Source: Platycnemis pennipes (Eukaryota; Arthropoda; Insecta; Odonata; Platycnemididae). From it: 64,000 nt of DNA. The translations under genes were made by a program, and so were the position numbers. The notes under the pieces are model-generated. The model did no database searches. It was not told where the DNA came from and was given only the letters and a program-made list of their open reading frames with translations. Positions 57,961 to 64,000 of this stretch are shown in pieces (position 1 is the stretch's first letter; each line of letters begins with the position of its first letter). The stretch lies in the NCBI GenBank assembly GCA_933228895.1, contig OW121852.1, forward strand, positions 56,028,872-56,092,871, given 5' to 3'.

Positions 57961-58650
57961 TGAGTCAGTCACGAGTCCTATATTGATTTGTCACTGGAGA
58001 TTGACACCCAGCCTTCACGCCGAAGAGGCAATAGTTAAGCTATTGATACTTAATGGGTACTAGAGGCTTGTATCAACGATAAGCCTATTAGCAGTAATTT
58101 ACACAGTTCTTTAATTCAAAGTTCGCGTGGCCGCTGATGATTTTGTAGCTTCCTTTCTTTCGCAATCTTCGTTTATTCCCTACTAAGGCTAACTTCCATA
58201 CTCCTCTCTTTAATATTATTATATATTGACGTTGTTCTAGGAAATTCAATTCACGGCTCTCTTTTTAGTTGAATTTAATTGGCTTAAGCCAATACTTCAT
58301 AAAATAACTAACTCCACTTCTATTAAGTAAATTTGTATCTGATCTGTTTTCCGATTTCAAGAGCAGTATATTGAGAAAGAATTACGCTTGATTAGATTAC
58401 AGAAACAAGATTAGGGAAATGGACAGTAGGTCGGAGGAATTTTAATGGTCTTCCCTTCCAAAAATATAATATAATTGCAAATTATCAAAATGATTGGTGG
58501 GCAGTCATTATTTTCTCTAAAAAGTTTTAAAGGCTTTACATTCAAGTTCACTCTACTCTCGTGTGCCTAATGCGAGTAATTCAAACAACGATTATGAATC
58601 ACGGTAGCGGTAGGGATTTTTTATTGAATACCTTTCACTTGAATGCCTTA
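57961..58650. other. no feature seen
   Basis: AT-rich sequence; nothing recognised. Confidence 0.5.
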
Positions 58651-58652
58651 TG

Positions 58653-58815
58653 AGGAGAATTTCACGTACAGCACTCCGTCCGTCGGATGGGACGTTACAA
58701 TGAAATCCCTTTGGCGCCCTTCGTTGAGAGACAGCTGATTCGGACGCCGGCTTGCTCTCCACTCTTCCTCTTTTCCCTGAAAAATTCCATACACACATCC
58801 AAATACTCACCCATT
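58653..58815 (+). mobile_element. SINE family A, core and tail only
   Basis: AGCACTCCGTCCGTCGGATG, GGACGTTACAATG and CCCTTTGGCGCCCTTCGTTG are the best-preserved core of this family in the window. The tail ends in AAATACTCACCCA. The tRNA-like head is missing. Confidence 0.68.
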
Positions 58816-59560
58816 CTATCAATAAAATAAAATAATAAATGGCGGTAATGACCTTAGCTGTTTTTCCCCTCGGCCAAATAATAAAATTAATAACAGCATT
58901 TAATCAAAGGTGTAACTATTTAATAAACATTATATTCCTTCGTAGGCGCTAAAATTTAGCCTCACATTCCTAGCATACGCAGAACTAACACGTTTCTCTA
59001 TTTAATTAGCATTGTATTTTACGTGAATGATGTGCGTATTTGGTGATCACTACCTCTCCCACACACCCTAGAGGTGGCTTGAGGGTATTTAGTGGATGAA
59101 GTGGTGACTGCTTAACCCTTAAACTACTTAAACCTAAAAGATTACCTTCACTTGGAAAGTTGGAAATCGAAGATAATTGCGCAACCCTCTAATGGGTGTG
59201 AAAGTATACGCCCATGCATCGCACTAATTGTAACTCTTTAAATATTTAGCCAAAGACCCCAAAACTTTGTGATCTCGCGTCAACCTTCGCGAGGAAATTG
59301 GGAGGAATGGCGCTATCACTTTGTCTGCATCATCCCACTGCCTCCATTCACCTGCTCGCACCATAAAATCCAAGTCCTCTCATTCCCCTACCAGCAAAAC
59401 CACATTTACATCGCTTCAATACCTTGCAAATCTTCGTTTGTCTTCATTTAATTTTTTTTAAATACTCAAGTTTTTCCTCCATACTCCCTCATTTTTTAAA
59501 ACAAAATTACGAGCTTGCTTTCCGTAAATTTTTTCTTGCAAGCCATAATGATTATTGACG
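58816..59560. other. no feature seen
   Basis: AT-rich sequence; nothing recognised. Confidence 0.5.
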
Positions 59561-59564
59561 CACG

Positions 59565-59628
59565 TTATCGTTACGTAAAAAGTAACTTAATAAAAGTAAC
59601 TCGTTACTTAAAGTAACTTCCAAAAAGA
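59565..59628. repeat. AGTAACT/AGTTACT palindromic array
   Basis: AAGTAACTT, AAGTAACTCGTTACTTAA and AGTAACTT recur within 60 bp. Such arrays are typical of the ends of some hAT elements; no element borders were found here. Confidence 0.55.
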
Positions 59629-60875
59629 TATTATTACAGGCTATGTTAAAAACATGTTGTAAACTCCGACTTAGTGTGGTTGAATTAAAGTAGCTGTGAT
59701 TATATTTCGTGATATATACAGTATTATCGATAGTAGGCCTAGGAAGTTGAATGCCGGTATAAAGACTTTTAGCTCACTCTACTAAAATCACATTTATGCG
59801 TGCTTGCTTTGCTTTTTAAACCTTCCTTAAATTACTATAGATCGAATAAATGTGGCTACAAATCCCCTTTAACAATGATAGGCAGTGTAAGTTTGATGAA
59901 GATTTATCCCCTGCCACACACATTTATGGTGGCTTGCAGTATATTATGTAGATTTAAATGATATTTCTCACCTTAATCTAACTATTTATCTTAGGCATTG
60001 AAATAGTTTGTCATGTTTTAAACAATTTTCTTGCGCATATTATCTGAATGTCATTCCCTTAAAATATCATGCGAAGATGCTGATTCTCTTTACGCAAAGC
60101 ATTAGGGTGCAGTCATTTTCATTCTGCGTCATTGCATTCCGATTTTACCTGGTTTGTTGTGGCTGTCCCATTTCAGTTAATTTTAGACGCAGCCGAATAT
60201 TTTGGAAAATTTATAAGTGGTTATAAATTACGTCCTTAATGGCTCTTGACAGAAGGTAAACCATTGTATTAAATATACTTCGCGAATCTTTTTTCCTTGC
60301 TTTGCCACTGAATTTGTTCTCAGGCCTGGTGTTCAAATATTTGGCAATAAAACCATGGAAAGGATAGAAAGGAGTTATTATCAATTTGTGTGGAGAAATG
60401 TAAATATGATTTTATATTTAACATTCGTAGATTCATGGCTGCATTGATTCAGGGCTGTAATTGAAAAGTTTACTCGAACGAATATTGAAAAACTTGGGCA
60501 GGTTGACATCCAGCTATATAATAATTTCACATTATTTCAAATATATGCAATCATTTTTATTGACAAAAAATAAGGAGATTTTCCACCCTAGGAGCATAGC
60601 ATGAAATCGTGAAAGTGTGATTTTATTATCAAATATTTTTCCGTAAACATTTTAAGCTAAGAATCCCACGCACGCTATTGGGTCATGGAAATTAAAATCA
60701 ATGAGAGAGGCTTCAAAAGCGTAATCTGAATGAGTTGTTGCGTTGGCCGGAGGCATAGAAGTTTACTTAGAATATTTTAAATCTATTTTCATTTTATAAT
60801 TCCCGCTAATCATCAAAATTTCGTAATTTTCCACTTTGAGGGAAAGTGTACGGGAATAATGGTAAAGGATAGCAT
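59629..60875. other. no feature seen
   Basis: AT-rich sequence; nothing recognised. Confidence 0.5.
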
Positions 60876-60879
60876 TGTA

Positions 60880-61010
60880 TGAAATATACGGAGTAAGTAG
60901 TAAGGGCTGTGAAAGAGTGGACTTATGTGAAAATGAAGTGGGTAAACAATTGGAAAATCGACTAGAGAGCTGTGTCATACCAATCTTAAGATTGATTATG
61001 ATGATATACT
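60880..61010 (+). pseudogene. LINE 3' end fragment
   Basis: The frame SKGCERVDLCENEVGKQLEN matches the VVKDVKE..Y.NMKRLADNR end of the RTE-like tail, followed by the CAATCTTAAGATTG palindrome at 60981 and ATGATGATA. Only the last 120 bp are present. Confidence 0.6.
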
Positions 61011-61679
61011 TTGAACTACCGAAGGATTTTGAGCACTGTCCTAATAAAAATACTTTTAACTTTTAGTTCAATGCAAATGTTGCATTTAAATTTGTAATTT
61101 GCATTTGCAAATTGGTAATGACTGTCGAAGTGTGATTTAATTATCGAATATTTTGAAGTGAAATTTTTAAGGATAGAGTTTCCGAGAATCACCGTACTGA
61201 TTATAAATAATATTTATGAAAATAGGGAAAATAACATGAGGAAACAATACATTTATAGTTAAATATTTAATGTGCTTTTTAGTGATTATTATGGTAAGGT
61301 TACTGTTTTGAAATTTAATTCATATCTGCTGAAATATCATATCTCATCAGAATTGTCTCTAAGTTGGTGTTTTCATAAGGTGATTTCCAATTTAAAAATA
61401 GAGGAAAAATCGTAGAAAGTAAACCATTGAATTCTTGTCTGAGTTTCAAAGGGATCCCTGTATGTGATGACTTTCATCAACTATAGCATTTTCACACCTA
61501 ATGGCTGCGTTGCATGAGTTTTGCACACTGAAGATTTTTAAGCAATTCGAGTTGCGAAGATTTTCCAGACCTAAACAATGGGTCGGCAGAATTCTCATAA
61601 ATAAAGGTCTGATCTTGGCCCCAAAGCTGCGTTTAATTTTTTTCCATCGCAAATAAAATGGGATGCAGTAGGCTATTAA
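61011..61679. other. no feature seen
   Basis: AT-rich sequence; nothing recognised. Confidence 0.5.
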
Positions 61680-61890
61680 AACTTCGCGCTGATAAAGCGA
61701 GAATGGAAAATACACTCGCGGAGACAGAAGAGGAGGTGTGCCCGCTGCGCAATGTGGATCGTATCACGGCGTTCGTCCTCTTGCGCCGAGTCGCCTTTCA
61801 TTTCTTCCGCCGCCCCTAAGTGCTCCCTTGTCACCCCCGGATCCCTTTCGCAATAACCGCGATGAAATTGCCGCTGGAAAAAAACAAATC
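61680..61890. promoter_or_regulatory. moderately CpG-rich patch
   Basis: CpG density rises (GAGCG, CGCGG, GTCGCC, CCGCGATG) between AT-rich flanks. It is weaker than the island at 20.3 kb. Promoter status is a guess from composition only. Confidence 0.22.
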
Positions 61891-62374
61891 CAGAAATCTC
61901 TTTCTTTCTAGGCTGTAATATGTTTCGTGGTTTTAGAGTTGTCACGTGGGTGGAGATCCGTGAAAATACAGTCCCCAGTGGAAGCAGAGTTGAAAAGTTT
62001 GATGGACTATGTCCTTGACAATTTGATTAGAAAAAAAGAAGAAAACATTTTTCGGAGCCTTTACTACGGGAGGCGATGGATAATTCAATTGGGAACCATG
62101 TTATATGAGAGGGAAATAGAGGTAGCGTGCGGGAGTAGGAGCAAAGTAATAGGAATTTCTCTCTTATGTGACAGTCGCATTTCCCATCACTAGTTTGTGA
62201 TATTGGTTTGCCCTTTTTTTGAGTTTAGTGGAGGATTTTTAAATGATTTTTTCGAATGCCTGTTAACGACATAAATATCACCTTGAAGAATGAAATCAAA
62301 TTTTCTCTTTTAAAATTGGAAGTATCACTATATGGCTTAACACTGTAATTATACGTGTAAATTTGGGAATCAGG

Positions 62375-62665
62375 TTACTATGATGACTAGAGTATTTTCT
62401 TGCATTCAGAGGGCCTGAGCTCGAATCCTGTCAATGGCAGAGATTTTTTGTAGCCAAACGGTCCCGATCTGATCGCTGTGTGAAGAGCACATCAAGCTAA
62501 GTACTTCGTCCATGGGATGAAACCGTGAACTGTGGACCCCTTGTCACATTTCGTTAAAAGCAGGCTAATGTCGACATGGGGTTTCACTCCACCCTTTCCC
62601 CGTTCCTTGAACTATGCCTACCTCGACCAAAATTCCCACCTATCCTAATTGACGCAAATAAAATT
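62375..62665 (+). mobile_element. tRNA-derived SINE, family A, longest copy
   Basis: GATGACTAGAGTATTTTCTT is A-box-like and CCTGAGCTCGAATCCTG B-box-like. The core GAGCACATCAAGCTAAGTAC and TCCATGGGATG follows, then GTTAAAAGCAGGCTAATGTC and the end block AAATTCCCACC. A stretch like ACGCAAATAAAATTAAC closes it. It abuts a LINE tail within about 20 bp. Confidence 0.75.
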
Positions 62666-62685
62666 AACTGTCCTTCAGTAGCCGA

Positions 62686-63028
62686 AGAATAATGAAGATA
62701 AAATGGATCAACCGAGTGGCAAACGAGGAAGTCTTAAGAAGAGTGGGAGAAAAGAGAAGTCTGCTAAAAACTCTAAAAAGAAGACGGGACTACTTAATCG
62801 GCTGTATCTTAAGACACAATGACCTAATGAAGACAATATACGAGGGAAAAGTGTTTGGGAAGAACGTCAAAGGAAGTTCTCGTCTGAGATTAATAAGGAT
62901 CAGGTCGTGAAGGATGTGAAAGAGCGGAATTCCGTTAATATGAAGAGGTTGGCCGATAGAAGAATCGAGTGGAGGGCTGCGTCAAACCAATCCTAGGATT
63001 GTTGACCCTTGATGATGATGATGACACT
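62686..63028 (+). pseudogene. LINE tail with intact 3' end, RTE-like
   Basis: A frame open for 72 codons gives MKIKWINRVANEEVLRRVGE, KRSLLKT and LRHNDLMKTIYEGK, the clearest copy of this tail. After a stop it continues as MKRLADRR-like DNA (GAAGAGGTTGGCCGATAG), CAATCCTAGGATTG at 62988 and a GATGATGATGATGA end at 63012. It is a 5'-truncated insertion, comparatively young judged by its long open frame. Confidence 0.85.
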
Positions 63029-63029
63029 T

Positions 63030-64000
63030 TTTCCTCTGAGATGTATACTCAATGGAGAATAAAACAAACCAAAACATCCGTTCTCTATACCTTAAGTCTA
63101 TTTGTCAACGCTATACTATCAGAATTGTTATGCTAGTGCTTAATCATACTTCATTACGAGAATTTATTTCTCTCTTGTTAAAAATGTGAACAGATCAAAG
63201 GTATATTCAGATTGTAGAGTATTATTTGACGACGAAAATAATATTAAAACCCATTTTCTTACCTAAAGACTATTTCCATTGTGACTATCTTTTTAAAAAT
63301 ATTTCAGGATTATAGAGGCTGACAAATCTCTCGAATACTCTTCTTCTTGTCTCAGTCAATCTCATACTTCAAGCCTTCCCCTTATATATATGCGAACATT
63401 TAAATTATAAAATATGATTATAATTATATTTTTAGTAATCTTTCTCGCAGCCATTTCAAAAACTCTCAATATATCACTCCATTGTCTACATTCAGGCTCA
63501 CTATTGTTTTGTTCAATCGATTGACCTGGGAAGGATTTTACCCTAATTTACGGTTAGTTTTGCTTTCGCCAACAACATTGAATTTTTTTAATTCTCATTT
63601 TACTAGTCGCCTTGATTCTTTATTTTGTTTGTTTATGCGTCTTTCATGTGGGTGGTTGTGGGAAAAAGCAACGTATAAGAGAAAAATCAAACAACAAATC
63701 TACTACAAAACTAGAATTAAGAACCAATTATCACATACAGAGGATAACATCCCGATTTTGAAGCGATTACTGTTTATAAACTTAATTGCGCGTGTGCTGA
63801 AACATACACTGGGCCCAACTAAGTGACTGTTTCAAGAAAATCAAAGGTAAATCAATCAAATCGTGCTTCGAAAATCTGAGCACAAACTTAAATGTTTCAA
63901 AACACTTGACTGAAAATGGACATCTTCGTGATTTCTTTCCTAAAAACTTTCATTTGAAGAGGAAAGGTGGCCACCTTGATTAGTATTTATAAATTATCAA
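63030..64000. other. no gene supported
   Basis: AT-rich. A 114-codon frame at 63482-63826 has a Lys- and Arg-rich second half but no recognisable family. Confidence 0.45.

Noticed and set aside
1..64000. Endogenous viral sequence or bacterial contamination
   Set aside because: No viral polymerase, capsid or envelope motif and no operon-like gene packing were seen; all reverse transcriptase motifs fit LINE or Penelope elements.

Overview
This window is non-coding, repeat-rich nuclear DNA from an animal, most likely an arthropod and probably an insect. It is AT-rich with few long open frames (the longest is 198 codons and unrecognised). The recognisable content is decayed LINE and Penelope-like retroelements, tRNA-derived SINEs and several DNA transposons of the kinds that fill insect introns and intergenic DNA. 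No intact conventional gene, rRNA gene, functional tRNA gene or CRISPR array can be supported, and nothing is bacterial or viral. The exact species cannot be named from the sequence.

Layout. 0-10 kb holds a SINE, a candidate 85-nt exon, a CpG-rich patch, a 1.3-kb decayed LINE reverse transcriptase and a second tRNA-derived SINE. 9.5-20.8 kb holds two CpG-rich patches (the second a strong GC island at 20.3-20.8 kb), a foldback MITE with a perfect 40-bp palindrome, minus-strand LINE 3' ends, an 87-bp tandem duplication and a mariner-type MITE with TA target duplication that abuts the GC island. 21-28 kb is SINE and LINE debris plus a hammerhead-like Penelope motif next to a G-quadruplex tract and a ZAD-like open frame. 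28.26-33.96 kb is a 5.7-kb unit bounded by 25-bp terminal inverted repeats. It contains a decayed Penelope-like reverse transcriptase with GIY-YIG endonuclease, another LINE tail and an internal pair of inverted repeats. 34.5-43.2 kb has a CR1-like LINE tail, SINEs and three CpG or pyrimidine-rich patches, one followed by a candidate first exon. 43.58-47.70 kb is a complete-length PIF/Harbinger element with TTA target duplication, followed within 600 bp by a G-rich hairpin, a 257-bp hAT MITE and another hammerhead-like motif. 48-64 kb has a second hAT MITE with a perfect 8-bp target duplication, an inverted Penelope-type repeat, and further SINE and LINE tails.

How the parts relate. About ten fragments of one LINE protein tail, in both orientations and nearly all cut to the 3' end, indicate repeated 5'-truncated insertion by a related lineage. 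Several end in the same short palindrome followed by GAT-rich sequence. At least two SINE families occur in five or more partial copies each. Four loci share a short hairpin followed by GAAAC, as in Penelope-element hammerhead ribozymes. CpG-rich patches and a few exon-like segments with good splice sites are the only hints of host genes. They are offered as candidates, not calls.
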